DNA from: Ancistrus triradiatus
Taxonomy: Eukaryota; Chordata; Actinopteri; Siluriformes; Loricariidae
Reading direction: 5' to 3'
Assembly: GCA_025084515.1 (NCBI GenBank)
Contig: JAJAGP010002252.1
Span: 62,001 to 126,000, forward strand
DNA length: 64,000 nt
Shown here: positions 25,270 through 37,462 of the stretch, in pieces
Position numbering within the stretch: the first letter of the stretch is position 1
Layout: each line of letters begins with the position of its first letter
The notes under the pieces: model-generated
The model's database searches: none
What the model was told of the DNA's origin: nothing
The model's input: only the letters and a program-made list of their open reading frames with translations
Translations under genes and position numbers: made by a program

Positions 25270-26470
25270 TACAGTGGTACCTCGGTTCTTGTTAATGCGT
25301 TCCAGGCTTGTTGAGAACCGAAAACGACGAGTACCGGGCAATTTTTTCCCATAAGGAATAATGTAAATCGAATTAATCTGTTCCAGACCGCCAGAAAACC
25401 CACACTGTATAAGGCATTATATGCATTAATGGAGTTGTATTGTACAGGTGCTCCTGATTTATGATGGAGATATGTTCCGAAAAATCCATCATAATGCATC
25501 ATGAAGTGATGAGTTTGATGAGTGTTTGGTAGAGCCGTCTATACTTTATCATAGTGAAGATATGGAAAGAATACTATAATAAGTAATGATAAGTAAGACA
25601 ATGTTTAGGGCGGCACGGTGGCTCAGTGGGTAGCCTCACAGCAAGAAGGTCCTGGGTTCAATCCCAGGGTGGAGCGGCCTGGGTCCTTTCTGTGTGGAGT
25701 CTGCATGTCCTCCCCATGTCCACGTGGGTTTACGCCGGGCACTCCGGTTTCCTCCCACAATCCAAAGACATGCAGGTTAGGTTTATTGGTTACGCTAAAT
25801 TGGCCTGGCTAGTGTGGTCTCTGGCGACAGACGGAGCGACGCGTCGGCTAGAGTATTTTCGGTCGCATCGAGTGGTAGTGGGCGTACCCCGCATTTGGTG
25901 GGACAGGCGCCAGGAAAGAAGAAGAAGTAAGACAATGTTTAAAACACTTGCCAAAAGCAATAACACCAACTTATTTTATAATAAGGTATTGAAAAATCTC
26001 ATGTAATTTAGTGAGCAATGGATTGAAAGTGAAAAGTTAAAGCTTACTTATTCTACTGATGAATGCCAGGCACTAGCATAGCTGCTAAGCTAACTGTAGC
26101 CTGTGTTCTGGAGCATTCAATTCCTGTTTTGCTTTTGGTTGGCTCTTATAAACTAACGTTTTTGGATCCATGGAGACTTATTTGAATTAAGAATACAGTA
26201 CTGTAGATGTAAAAAATAAAGAAAAACACGATACAAAGAGTGAAGATCTTCTTGAGGGCTATTGTGATCCTGAATCACTGTGTACTGAATCGTGACTTGT
26301 GAATCGACTTTCGGCTGAAACGAGTCACGTGACTCGACTCATACAAGTTTAAGTAAGTGCGCTGAGCACCAAGCAAACAATGAGAACAGAAATAAATCTT
26401 TCTAGTCATAATGAGCCAAGAACCAAATTCAACAAGTTCTGAGGTGGTCGAAAAACGAGGTACTACTGTA
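25270..26470. mobile_element. inverted-repeat DNA transposon (family M2) carrying a SINE
   Basis: The left end TACAGTGGTACCTCGGTTCT pairs with the right end '...cgaaaaacgaggtactactgta'. Near the left end 'cataaggaataatgtaaatcg' is typical of this fish family. No transposase frame is present. A family B SINE is inserted at 25608-25924. Confidence 0.65.
25608..25924 (+). repeat. tRNA-derived SINE (family B) with 17-bp target-site duplication
   Basis: It starts 'gggcggcacggtggctcagt', has B-box 'gggttcaatccc', then 'gtggagtctgcatgtcctcc', 'actccggtttcctcccacaa' and ends in a GAA-rich tail. The perfect direct repeat AAGTAAGACAATGTTTA at 25591-25607 and 25925-25941 shows it is a fairly recent insertion. 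Confidence 0.93.
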
Positions 26471-26539
26471 CAATGTTTTTTATTACAAATCATTTAATCA
26501 ACTTTATCATATAAAACAACTTCAGTGAAAAGTTTCTCT

Positions 26540-26870
26540 CGATAAACTTCCGAATTTATTACTATTTGGTATGTCCCCCTTTTGCTGTAATGACAGAGTA
26601 CAGTCAAGCTGGCATGGACTCCACAAGTTTGTGCAAAACCTGAGGATCCATGTTATTCCAGCATAATTTTCCAATATTCCAAAGAGCATCTTGTGATGTT
26701 ACCGAATGCTTGGCAAGTGCACCCATAAAAGCTTGATGGGTTTTGGTTGAGGTGATGCTGTGGGAAAAAGTCCATGTATATCAGCACTACTTTGTCTTCT
26801 CTTTGGTGTTCAAGTAGTTGTTGCAAAGCCATATGGTGTGTTTTTGGATCTTTCTCCAAGGTCCAAACAG
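26540..26870 (-). mobile_element. probable DNA-transposon remnant (Tc1-like), reverse
   Basis: 'atttggtatgtcccccttttg', 'gctgtaatgacagagta' and 'gctggcatggactccacaag' are the reverse complement of a common fish transposon 3' part. It is too decayed for a frame. Confidence 0.4.
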
Positions 26871-28509
26871 TTCACTAGTGATCTCAGTGAGCCCTGTTTC
26901 AGACTGCTTTTCGCTGGGCGTGGGGGGGACAGTTAAACATATTGGGTGTGTGTGTCATTTGTGAGTCAAATTTAAAGGTCACGGCTATATCCAGTAGTAC
27001 ACCAGCCTACCCACTTTATGTTTGTGGATGCTTTTTTTGCATTTTCCCTAGTAAAACACACAACATCTAAATATCACAACTAGATATTTCTACGTTTATT
27101 AGAATACAATCTTACTTGACAAGTGTAGGTAAAAGTTAAAAAGAAACTAAATTATTCAAAGCATGAAGTATTGTAAATGGAGGATATAATGATGAAAAGG
27201 ATTAGCACGAAAATAATAGAACTAAAGTAATCAATACACTATTAATAAGATTAAGAGGAAAAAGAAAACAGTTGGAAAACAAATGGTCATTTCGAACAAC
27301 TTAAGAAAAACAAAAACAGGTCACTGTAAACACCCTGAGTAGTGTTTAACACCAAACATGGGATGTTCAAGTGCAAACTTTTAACCAATGAACTGAGCTA
27401 CTTTATACATATATGAGATTGATATGTACTAATGGTGGACATGGTAACCAAAACTCTGGTGGGAAAACAGCCTGTATAATAACACTCATTTACGTTTCAC
27501 ATCAGTCAGCACCAAGGTTGCTAGTGTGTCACTGAACACTTTTGAATCCTTGAATGGTGCATGTTCAAAAAGCGTGAGGAAAAGGCAAGTTGATGTGTCA
27601 TCATTATAATGAATTGATTCTAAGGTGCCACAAACAAGGAGTTCAGATTCAGACTTTGCCCCTGACTGTATGTCTATGTGATAAAGGAGAGGGAGGAAGA
27701 GGTTACATTTGGATAATTCACATTGTGTGCAATGTATCTAGCCACATCAAAGCCAGTTGGACTGAATATGATTAAAAACAAATGAGTAAGACTAATTCAT
27801 GTGCGCCGTTTTGCGTCAACAAAACTCTACTGCTTAATTGTAATTCACTGTTGTAGGGTCATGCCCACGGCATCCTTGTCCTGTGCCCTGGGCTCCATTC
27901 CCCAAGCTCCCCCACCTCCCTTGCACGACATGGCAAGCTCCACTGCTTTGAATCACCAGCTTTCTAATTCACCACACTGGTCCACTATTTCCCCTCATCA
28001 CACTCCAGGCATATAAACCCAACATTTCACTCCAGTGCGAAGTCTCACAGTTACCACTTGAGTTCTGAGAGTTCTACATTACCTGCACTTCCACCTATTC
28101 TCTGACCTACAGTCCTGCTCCTGGCTCTCATCTTGCCCTTCTGGTACTGCATCTCTCTGCCTTGCATCATGCCTTACACGGAATCAAGTCAAGGACCCAG
28201 CTCCATGCCTTGATTGGCCTCTAGCCTTGCCCAAAGGGACTGTCTCACCGTGTAGCGAATCTTGGCCTTCCACCTTTCTTCTCATTCTTGCATTTTGTGT
28301 TTTACTAAGGAATATATATGCTTAACTGGCATTCTGCATTTGTTTTCTCTCTGTGCCAGTGTGACAGGTAATACGCACTAAACAGAGAGCCAGGATAAAT
28401 TTCTGGTGAATGATTAATCAAGGTTATATAACCATTTAGAAAATTGTAGATTGTGTGTTTTATTTGTTTATTTAACATTGCATCAGCATCAAAGACTATT
28501 TCTGACAGG
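26871..28509. other. intergenic, no gene seen
   Basis: AT-rich DNA, then a C/T-rich non-repetitive patch at 27880-28290 with no splice-bounded exon. Confidence 0.4.
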
Positions 28510-28742
28510 AGCAAGGTTACATCAATAGTCAGACACATTTATAGTGTGGCCAGTTTAGTGGAGCCAATTATGCTAATGCATGTTTTTGGAATATGGGAAG
28601 AAACCGAGTACCCTGAGTAAACCCACATGGAGACAGGGAGAACATGCAAACTCCACACAGGCTAAGCCCAAGGTAAGGATAGAACCGAGGATCTCTGGAG
28701 CTGTGAGGCAACCAAGCTAACCACTTGCACTACCGTGATGCC
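28510..28742 (-). repeat. SINE family B, reverse orientation
   Basis: 'gaatatgggaagaaaccgag', 'gagtaaacccacatgg', 'acatgcaaactccacacagg' and 'ggatagaaccgaggatctct' are the reverse complement of family B. The head is 'taccgtgatgcccag'. Confidence 0.7.
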
Positions 28743-28837
28743 CAGAAAGTTCTAGAATGTTCTGCTCAACTTTTTGGTAGAGGACACTGAGTCACTATCT
28801 TATCCCTTTTCTTGGTGAATACCTTTGAAGCAGTGTT

Positions 28838-28992
28838 TCTCAATCTTGGCCCTGGAGCCCCACCGCTCTGCACGATTTAGTGTTTAACCTGCTTCCAGCA
28901 CACCTGATCCAACTCCTCAGCACATTAACAAGGCCATGATGAGTTAAAGTGGGTGGGTTTAAACAGGAAAAGCACTGCAATGTGCAGAGCAC
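28838..28992. repeat. short fish interspersed repeat (hAT-like MITE)
   Basis: 'tctcaatcttggccctggag', 'ttccagcacacctgatccaa' and 'cagagcaca' resemble a very common fish element with 'ttggtcctggag...cacacctga'. There is no coding sequence. Confidence 0.45.
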
Positions 28993-29691
28993 ACTGCCTT
29001 AAGACTGTATGTACACAATAAAATACTATATAGTTACTATACAGTATAATACTCTATAACTCTATAAATGTTGGAAGACAACATCCCACAGTCAGTGAAG
29101 ACACTCAAGTTAAAAAGACATTGGGTATTACAACAAGACAATGATTCAAAACAAATCTCAAACACAACCATCTAGATCTAGAAAATATTTGAACCAGAAG
29201 CTTTCTGAAAAGAAAGACAAATAGTTTTAGATTGATACTGGAAATGTTTGGATGATAATTGATAATGAATTAACTTATAGGATGTCCAAACCCTGAATGG
29301 TTGTTTTTTTTTTTTTAAATATAGGAATCTCAGCAACTCTCAGCAGAGTAATTGGGTATTATATTTTGCAGAAGTGATAATTTACTAGTCATTTGTTCCC
29401 TGCAGAGGTCATTTTCATTAAAAACAAATCAACACAACATGTAATTTGACCCCAAATATTTGCACAAGACTGAAGATTTTAAATCTGTTCTAGAAGAGTG
29501 TACGTGGGTGGAGCCATCACACATTTTAGAGGTGCTTAGGGGGTCTAAGCAAAACACCCCTTAACTGGTCATTCCTACTTAAGAATTTGGAAAAGGTTTC
29601 TCAACGCTGAGTTCATCATATTATGTCATTTCAGCATGGCTGATCACATCAACAGTAATAAAAGTAATAAAGACTTCTGTAGTATTTGCCT

Positions 29692-29888
29692 GCAGACTGT
29701 GGTAGCATACCAGTTAAGGCACTGCCCTGTGAAGCAGGAAGTCCAGGGTTCCAATCCCACATCTGCCAAGCTGTCACTGTAATGTCCTTGAGCAAGCCCT
29801 TAACCCACAATTGCTTGAATAGTAATAATGTATCAGCTGTAAGTCGCTCTGTTTGGGGGCATCTGCTAAATGACTAAATGTAAATGTA
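29692..29888 (+). repeat. tRNA-derived SINE (family A)
   Basis: 'actgtggtagcataccagtt', B-box 'gggttccaatccc', 'ccttgagcaagcccttaac' and a diverged tail 'cgctctgtttgggggcatct'. Confidence 0.82.
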
Positions 29889-31850
29889 GTGCTCAGAGAA
29901 GATAAACAAAAACTTTTGTGGAAGCATTCCATGTTTTTTACACTTTGTAGTGCTAACGGAGGTCCGAATGATGCAATTTTTCAAGTTCTGACTCCCCAAA
30001 CCCAATGGAGTCAAATTTCTCATAAGTACCTTTGACAATATTGTATATGGCAGAGGCAGTGCCTTTTAAAGTTCTCTTCAAGACAAGCTGTGAAGTCCTG
30101 TCTGTGAGTAATGGGTCCGTTTGCTAGGAGGATGTCCTGTCATAGCGGAAGACCAATAAGAGAAGCTTGGTTTTTGCCAGCAAAGCTGTGGTTGTACGAG
30201 AACTCATTTGGTGTGTGAGAAGATTCATTAAATTACGTAAAGCTTCTCTTTGGCAATGGTCCTGTGTTGTTGGCAGTCATGACTTCATCCTACCACCTCT
30301 TAATTTTACCAGCCAAAGTACCTAATAACAAGAAAACTAATGAACTCGGGCTACTTGTTGACCTCCAAAACATATCAACACAGCAACATAGATGCCATTT
30401 AGGTATTTACTAAATGGTTACCAAACCAGCCCAATGTAGGCAGCACATGATCAGCTACCTACTCGTTTGGTTATCATCAGATGGCTATAACTCACTTGTT
30501 TCCTGAAACACAAGGCCCGTTTTGACACCCACTGAAAACACTAACAATGTATTGTTAAAGTACACAATAATGGTGCGTTACACCAGAGCCTCATTAGTTT
30601 GAAGTATTCGGCTCACACATTTTTCAGTTCCATGTCCCTGCAGTGCCATTACAGCAATGTTGTAGCAAACAATCACATAGCACTTATTTTAAGTTAGTTA
30701 CTTTGGCTGGATAACCTTCCTTTAACTATCTGAAAAAAATATATAAAGGATATTTTGGGGTATATTCTTAATATTTTAAGAATTCATTTCAGTGGACAAT
30801 TAGTTTAAACCTCAAAGGAAATCAGTCTTCATTCAAAAGAAATTCAGTGCCGGTGTTTCCTCCCTGACACTTAATGCTTGACCCTAGTTTGTTCGTGTGT
30901 CATTCGTAATAGTGCATGAACTTCCCACGTGAAGAAAACAGAAGTAAGCAGCTTTTTTTAACCATCACACCACAATCAAGAAATCTTGATATTTAACTAT
31001 TGTGTACTGGAAAGACAGTTGTTTCCCAAAGCAACAGGAGAAAGTAGATAAATCTCTGCAGTCTGGGGAGAAACCGATTGCATAACGTGACCCTTTATAA
31101 AGGTTACGTGCAACAACGTTTAAATGGCTGAAAAAGGTTGTATATAAAATATGAATACATTGATTTTTTAAAAATAAAAAACAATCATCAAAAAGTGGAA
31201 AAACAGTGATGAGAAAAAAGGAAAAATATGAAAGATAAAGTCCTGTTTGAGATCATATTGGCGAGTAAATCACTTTTTGTCTCATTCCAATCGAATAATC
31301 ATTGGGGCTTTTCAAATGTTTATGTATCAGTGTTCATCACATATCATTGTGTTCAATTTCATAATCCTTGAACATTTTCAATTTTCAAATGTTCTGATTA
31401 TAGGGACCTTAGAGTATAATTGCAACCATAAATCTAATTTATTTTCTCAGCATGGAATCCTTTCCTGTTTTATCATTATCTGTATTTCTTCTCTGGTTAT
31501 CATTAAGGCCAGAGCCATGTGGAGCGTGTGGGAGAGAGGAAGGAAGGGAGAGGAATAAAAAAGGAGGGCGGTCAGGGGAAGGACTGCGGAACATTAATAA
31601 CATATTTGTGCCATTGTTCGAATGGTTACACTTGAGCAGTACTGAAATTAAGCAACGCTAGTTCAAATCTGCAGACATGGAATAGGCCATTACAGCCCAC
31701 CTGAGGGCATTTTCCTCTGGAGGGGTGGGTGAGGGACCAGGGGATCACTTTCAGGTCTATACTGGAAGACACTGTGTGTATAACCACCATTTTCTCTCAG
31801 TCCAGCTTGTTTTTTCTTACTTTGAATTGTGTTTTTCAGTTGTGCATCCT
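29889..31850. other. intergenic, no gene seen
   Basis: No exon is supported. A purine-rich stretch lies at 31525-31590. Short open frames at 31247-31661 have no context. Confidence 0.4.
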
Positions 31851-31852
31851 AC

Positions 31853-32240
31853 ACATATACACTTTATTAGGTACACCTCCTTATTTATACACTCACTGTC
31901 CATTTGATCAGTTCCACTTACCATATTGATGAAGTTTGTAGCTCTACAAGTCCATCTGTTTCTCTACATACTTTATATTGGCTTTTACTTCTGTTCTCTA
32001 ATGGTCGGGGCCCCCACAGAACCAGCAAGATACTATTTGGGTGGTGAATCATTCTCAGCACTGCAGTGGCACTGATGTTGTGGTGGTGTGTTAGGGTGTG
32101 TTTTGCTGATATGATAGAATCAGACACAGCAGAGTTTTTAAACACCTCAGTGTCACCTCACTGAAAGTAGTCCATCAACCAAAAACGTCCAGACACTACG
32201 GTCATGTAGGCAGCGTCCTGTGAGCACTGATGAAGGCTTA
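31853..32240 (+). mobile_element. non-autonomous fish DNA repeat, internally deleted
   Basis: 'actttattaggtacacctcc', 'tgatcagttccacttaccat', 'gtccatctgtttctctacat', 'atcattctcagcactgcagt' and 'ggtggtgtgttagggtgtgt' follow in order a well-known fish repeat. The end 'cagcgtcctgtgagcactga' is also typical. Confidence 0.65.
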
Positions 32241-33240
32241 GAGCAGTGCTTCTCGAAGTGGGTGATGGGAAGCGGGTTAGGGCAGGAAGGCAATTGAATG
32301 AGCCATGTTTGCGATACATAATACAGGTCACTTGTAAAAATTCCACTGTAAGGGTGATTTGTCATTTTATCTCATTTCATATGTCCATTAAGAAGTTGCA
32401 GTTTTGTATGAATTCCAATGTTTAAAATAAATTCCAGTAGAGTTTGCAAGCAAAAGGTTTAGAACTTACCCATGCACTACTTACTGCACATTACGTTGCT
32501 ACCTGAAAGTCAAAAGTTCTCTCACGTCCCTCCCACACTTGGATTAGCCCTGGCCTCCCACACATTTGTCAGTTGCTTATAAGCAAATGATGGATGGACT
32601 TTCTGCCCCTACCATCAGTGTTTTATGCACCAGTCTGTATGTCAGCAGCAAGCCCTTTTTCAGGACCACCACCCACACTTACTCATCCATCTCCCTTGGC
32701 CACTCCCTCTGTCCCCAGACAGCCTCTCATGCACAGGCCAGACAGGGTCATACAGAGGGCACACCGTTTATGAGCTGAAGTTGCTTGCCTCACAACGGCT
32801 CGTTGTGGCAGTGACATGGGTCAGAAAGAGCAATGGAGGTTAGGCTGGTTACTCATCAGTGAGAGAATAAACATAGTCCTTTCTCTCTCTCACACGCACA
32901 CACACATATAGTATTCTACCATTAATGGCATCATTTCACACCATATTACATAAACAATTTTTAGCAGTAATATGTTTGGGAAAGTCCACAACTGGTGAAA
33001 ATGGACTTCAAGAGGCTAGCAGAAAGTCTGATTATGTAATAGCAGTTTTTAAGCAGTATTTCATTTTGATTGAGTGTAATAAAAACATAAGCTACAGCAC
33101 TGAATGGTACTGATTTTTTTTTAACCAACTAATCCCACTAAAACACATTCATTCATTCATTCGTCTTACCTGCCTGGTCAGGGTTGCAGGAAAGCCGGTG
33201 CCTAACCACCGACACAGTGCTCAAGACAAGAACAAATAGG
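32241..33240. other. intergenic, no gene seen
   Basis: No exon is recognised. A short (attc)n at 33150-33162 precedes a SINE-tail-like 'ttacctgcctggtcagggtt'. Confidence 0.4.
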
Positions 33241-33369
33241 CAGGGCTTAAGCCATGTAGTGATTTAAACTTTAGGAACAGTAGTATATTATATTGGTATT
33301 ATATTGGATGCAGCGATGGATGGACAGCCAGTGAAGTCGCTCTAGCACAGGAGTGATTTGTTCCTCTTT

Positions 33370-33500
33370 GTCGGTGTCATGCACTCCGGTTTCCTCCCGC
33401 ACTCCAAAGACATGCGTGTTAGGTTAATTGGTGTTTGCAAAAAGTGCCTTTAGTGTGTGAATGTGTGTATAAATGCATATGCCCTACGATGGGTTGGAGA
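33370..33500 (+). repeat. SINE family B fragment
   Basis: 'actccggtttcctcccgcac', 'tccaaagacatgcgtgttag' and 'gttaattggtgtt' are the family B body without its tRNA head. Confidence 0.7.
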
Positions 33501-33574
33501 AAAACCTGGTGACTTGCTCCATAAAAAACATCACTGTGAAACTCTGTGGATCAGTATAACACTTGTCTAAGGAG

Positions 33575-33702
33575 TATACCCGGAGTAAACCCATGCAGAC
33601 TCCTCACAGAAAGGACCCAGGCCGCTCCACCCTGAGATTGAACCCAGGACCTTCTTGCTGTGAGGTGCCGGTGCTATCCACCAAGCCACCCAGAAACTCC
33701 AG
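33575..33702 (-). repeat. SINE family B, head half, reverse
   Basis: 'ccggagtaaacccatgcaga', 'gattgaacccaggaccttct' (B-box reversed) and 'atccaccaagccaccc'. It faces the 33370 fragment. Confidence 0.72.
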
Positions 33703-33862
33703 TTAACCTAAAACGTCTTTGGAATGTGGGAGGAAACCAGTGTACCCAGAGAAAACCCACACAGGCTCCACACAAAGGACCCATGTCACTTGACCTAGGA
33801 TCAAACCCAGGACCTTCTTGCTGGGAGACAACAGTGCTACCCACAAAGCCACCGTGCTGTCC
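33703..33862 (-). repeat. SINE family B, second reverse copy
   Basis: 'cagttaacctaaaacgtctt', 'aatgtgggaggaaaccagtg', 'ggatcaaacccaggaccttc' and 'aagccaccgtgctgtccc' form a nearly full copy right behind the previous one. Confidence 0.75.
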
Positions 33863-33865
33863 CTA

Positions 33866-35596
33866 GTAAGATACAAAGTTATGTCAATATGTTTTTTTAA
33901 GACCCTGTTGTAGAAAATAAGAAATTAGTGCACCTGTAGCACTGTGATACTGCACTGGACAATGCTTCAGTCTCATAGCACATTCTACACCCTCATGTAC
34001 ACCCATTGGTTAAAGTGCACCAGAAAGAACTCGTACAGCATTTCGGCACCCTGAGTAAATAATTATATTTTTAACTAGCCACTTTCAAATACAATGTAAT
34101 GAATAACAAGAGGTGAAAGCCAATCACATTATACTAGGAGAAAGTTGGAGCCAATCACGTTTTACCAAGCATTCTACATAGCTACATTGTCTACTTTATA
34201 CATTGTGGTGAGAAACATAAGAGCATAACAGTCTTCATGAAAATCTAATTTTGTTTTGGCAATCTACAGCCCCGTGAAAGAAATTAGTTTTACCAAATGA
34301 ACAAATGGTATTGCTGCATTTAATTGCTCTCATCCATATGTTCTGACTAATTTGTTTATTGCTAGCTTGCATGTGGAAAGTTAAAATGTAACTCATGTTA
34401 ATGTTAATGCACATCAACTCCTACATATGGCAACTGTTTTCAGGTAGGTAAGCTTTAATTTACAGCCCTCTTTCCAATCCCATAACATTATATTAACCAC
34501 TTTAAACCCTGTTTACACCTGGCTGCATATTTTGGGAGGTCAGAAGTAATGTTTAACCAGAGAAAACATATGTGGACATGCAGAGAAGACAGCAAACTCT
34601 AAAGACCATTACTGCAGAATCAAACCCAGTACTCCGGACCATCAACAGTACACACTGCACCAACCTACCATCTGGCAGTTTGTGGAAAAGTTCTTATCTA
34701 ACCATCTAACTTAAAAAGGTTTAGTAGAAGTCTGCAATGATCTGGAACAAATCTGGATTCAGCAAACCAGCTGACATGCAACCTTCACATACAAACAGAT
34801 CCAAGCGGTCAGGAATTTTTCTTCCCCAATCACACACAATCACACTCTGTATGTAACTGATGTGAGCTATGAGTCTTCAGGTTGGTCTTATATCCAGTGC
34901 TATAGGTTGAAGAGGAAAAACTGGACTTCTGTGACCTTATATAGTACAGGTATTGCCCAATTAACCACTGCACTACACTCTGTGAAGCGGGTCGTTTACC
35001 AGAATGGGTGTTGACTGGACATTACTGTAGTCACATAGTCTTCTTATGCTACGATAATATAAATATAAAGGGTGTTTTCATAAGAAAACTGGGTGCAAAT
35101 GATACCTAAATGCACTACAGATGTTGCTGAAAACACGGGTGGAATACTACCATCTACACAACATCCTAAACCTACACTAGCTCATCAGTTAAACTGTTAA
35201 ACTGTAGAACCAAAATACAAACGTACCTCACTAGCTGCCCAAAACAAAGAGGAAATGAGTCCACTTGAAGAAATAATTTCCAGACCAGGAAATGCAGTTT
35301 AAAATCACCCTGTAATGACTTTAAACCTTTAAGTTCGTAAATCCAGTGTGGTTCTACTACTATGAGCAGTCAAATGACTGGTGCTTAGCACTTCTAGATG
35401 TATGTCGAAGAAGCTGGCATGTCATTTGTAGTCTTAAGCAGAGCAAACTTCTCCATGTCTCTGCAATTTGCGACACCTAAAGTAATGTAGTTCCTACTTG
35501 ATACAAAGTAAATAAATATTTCTGAAAATAAACTAAATAAAAAATGTACACAAAACACCAAAATATGACATAATATTTTATAACAGTAAAAAAAAA

Positions 35597-35629
<33 letters not shown>

Positions 35630-37368
35630 TATTATTATTTTTTTTTTTTATATGACTAGCTAAAGTCCAGAGCTAAAATAAAGATTTTTATTCCTATTTT
35701 AATTTGTTACAATTCTTAAGACCTTGGTTGTTAAAGCAAACAGACACTGATCATAAGGTCGTTAAATGCACTTACCTATATTCTAGGCATCACACTCCAT
35801 CTGAGTTATCAGTGTCTGGAAAGGACATATTGTCATCACAGATAAGAAAATTGTAACTGGCGAATGAAGAAGTGGGATCAACCTTCATTTTTATTTATCC
35901 TCCATGTTGTTCCTCAGTAGGCTGACAAGACCACTGAAAATGTTTAGTCACCGAATGTGATGCTATGTCCATGTTCACTAGGATGCACTAGGATTATTGA
36001 TGGTGATATTACTGATATTCACTGATAATTAGCCTATAGCCTACTTGCTATTAGGGTTGTGGTGCATCATATATTCCAGATTTAGACAGTCCTGATTCAA
36101 GGATGGCACACATGCAGGATAACATTTTAAACTCTGTAAAATGAGACAGAATACAGTATAATCTGGTTATCTCAAATTATGTTAGCATCATGTATGAATG
36201 TCACTTTGTCTTTTTTTGTATTCTCATTAAGACCCCAAACTCACCTCTTCCCAAAAATAGCCATGAAACAGATGTGGGCAAGATAACGAGTTTAGACTGT
36301 AGTTGAAAACATGGTTGTTTAAGCAGAATTTCTCACAATAAGAAATCGCCTGAATGAAATGGAATTTGCCTGTAGAAAAGCCAAACAAAAAACAGGTAAA
36401 CAGGTTACAGCAGGCTAGTGAGAAGCAAAAATGGAGCGTGGATGACTAGATGAAACTAATATTCAACGATGAATTGCAAATCTGTATGGGCCAAAAAGAT
36501 GACGCTGGAACTTTAGTCTGTTTTGCAATAATTACCTCAACAGTCAATACACAGGTGTACATTTAAATTTGATACTCAACAGTTTGGACATTTGACATTC
36601 CATCAAAAGGGAATTTGATTTGGTGACGATGAAGTCATCTTGACAGTGAAGAGTGAAGAGTGTTGAAGCTTTTCCTCAGGGTAGCATATCAACTCAATGC
36701 CATATCCAGCAAACAATCTGGATCTCAATCCGATGTAAAATTTATAATTTTGTAAATTTTTAAAAAAGAGTTCATGACACGGCTCTATCATGCAAACCAG
36801 ATTGATGTAGAATTTTGTTTTAATTTATTAATGTTTAAGAATTTAGGCAGCCCTAAAAGCCAGAGGAGCAACAAAGTATGAACTGTAAATTTTGTTTTTT
36901 GGTTGATGATTCCATAGTCTTTTCCACAACATTCAGCGATGCCATATTGTTATTCCTCTAATTGATCTGGAAAACATATGCCATTAATGAAAATAAGTTC
37001 ATTTGTTGAGGTATGCTTCACAGAGCCCGAATGTTCAGCTATTAAACAAAAGCCATTTGGTGTCATATCTCAGATTTGTTTATTTGCTAAGTATAAAAAC
37101 CTGCGTGAACGTCCTCTAAGAATAGCGATTCCAGTATCTTTGCTAGAGTATGTACAGTTCCTCTGTCACCATGTACTCCTGCAGTGTTTGGAAGAACATG
37201 ATATGATTACATTATGTCTGTAATGGGTCTATTCCTTTCAAAAATTCAAACATTTATGCCACCTGCAGTGCCTGGAGGCAATCTCTTATATGCTGCTGTG
37301 TCTAGCTTCTATATTTCAGTTTAATTTTTTTTCTGCAACCTTCCAACCTTCACATTTGCGCTCACTTG
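33866..37368. other. intergenic, no gene seen
   Basis: AT-rich DNA with a TA/T-rich tract at 35588-35652. No exon, RNA gene or nameable repeat is seen. Confidence 0.45.
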
Positions 37369-37390
37369 CTCGCTCTCGCTCTCTCTCTCC

Positions 37391-37462
<72 letters not shown>
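37369..37462. repeat. (CT)n(CA)n compound microsatellite
   Basis: About 30 bases of CT/CG-interrupted CT followed by about 55 bases of CA with one T interruption. Confidence 0.95.
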
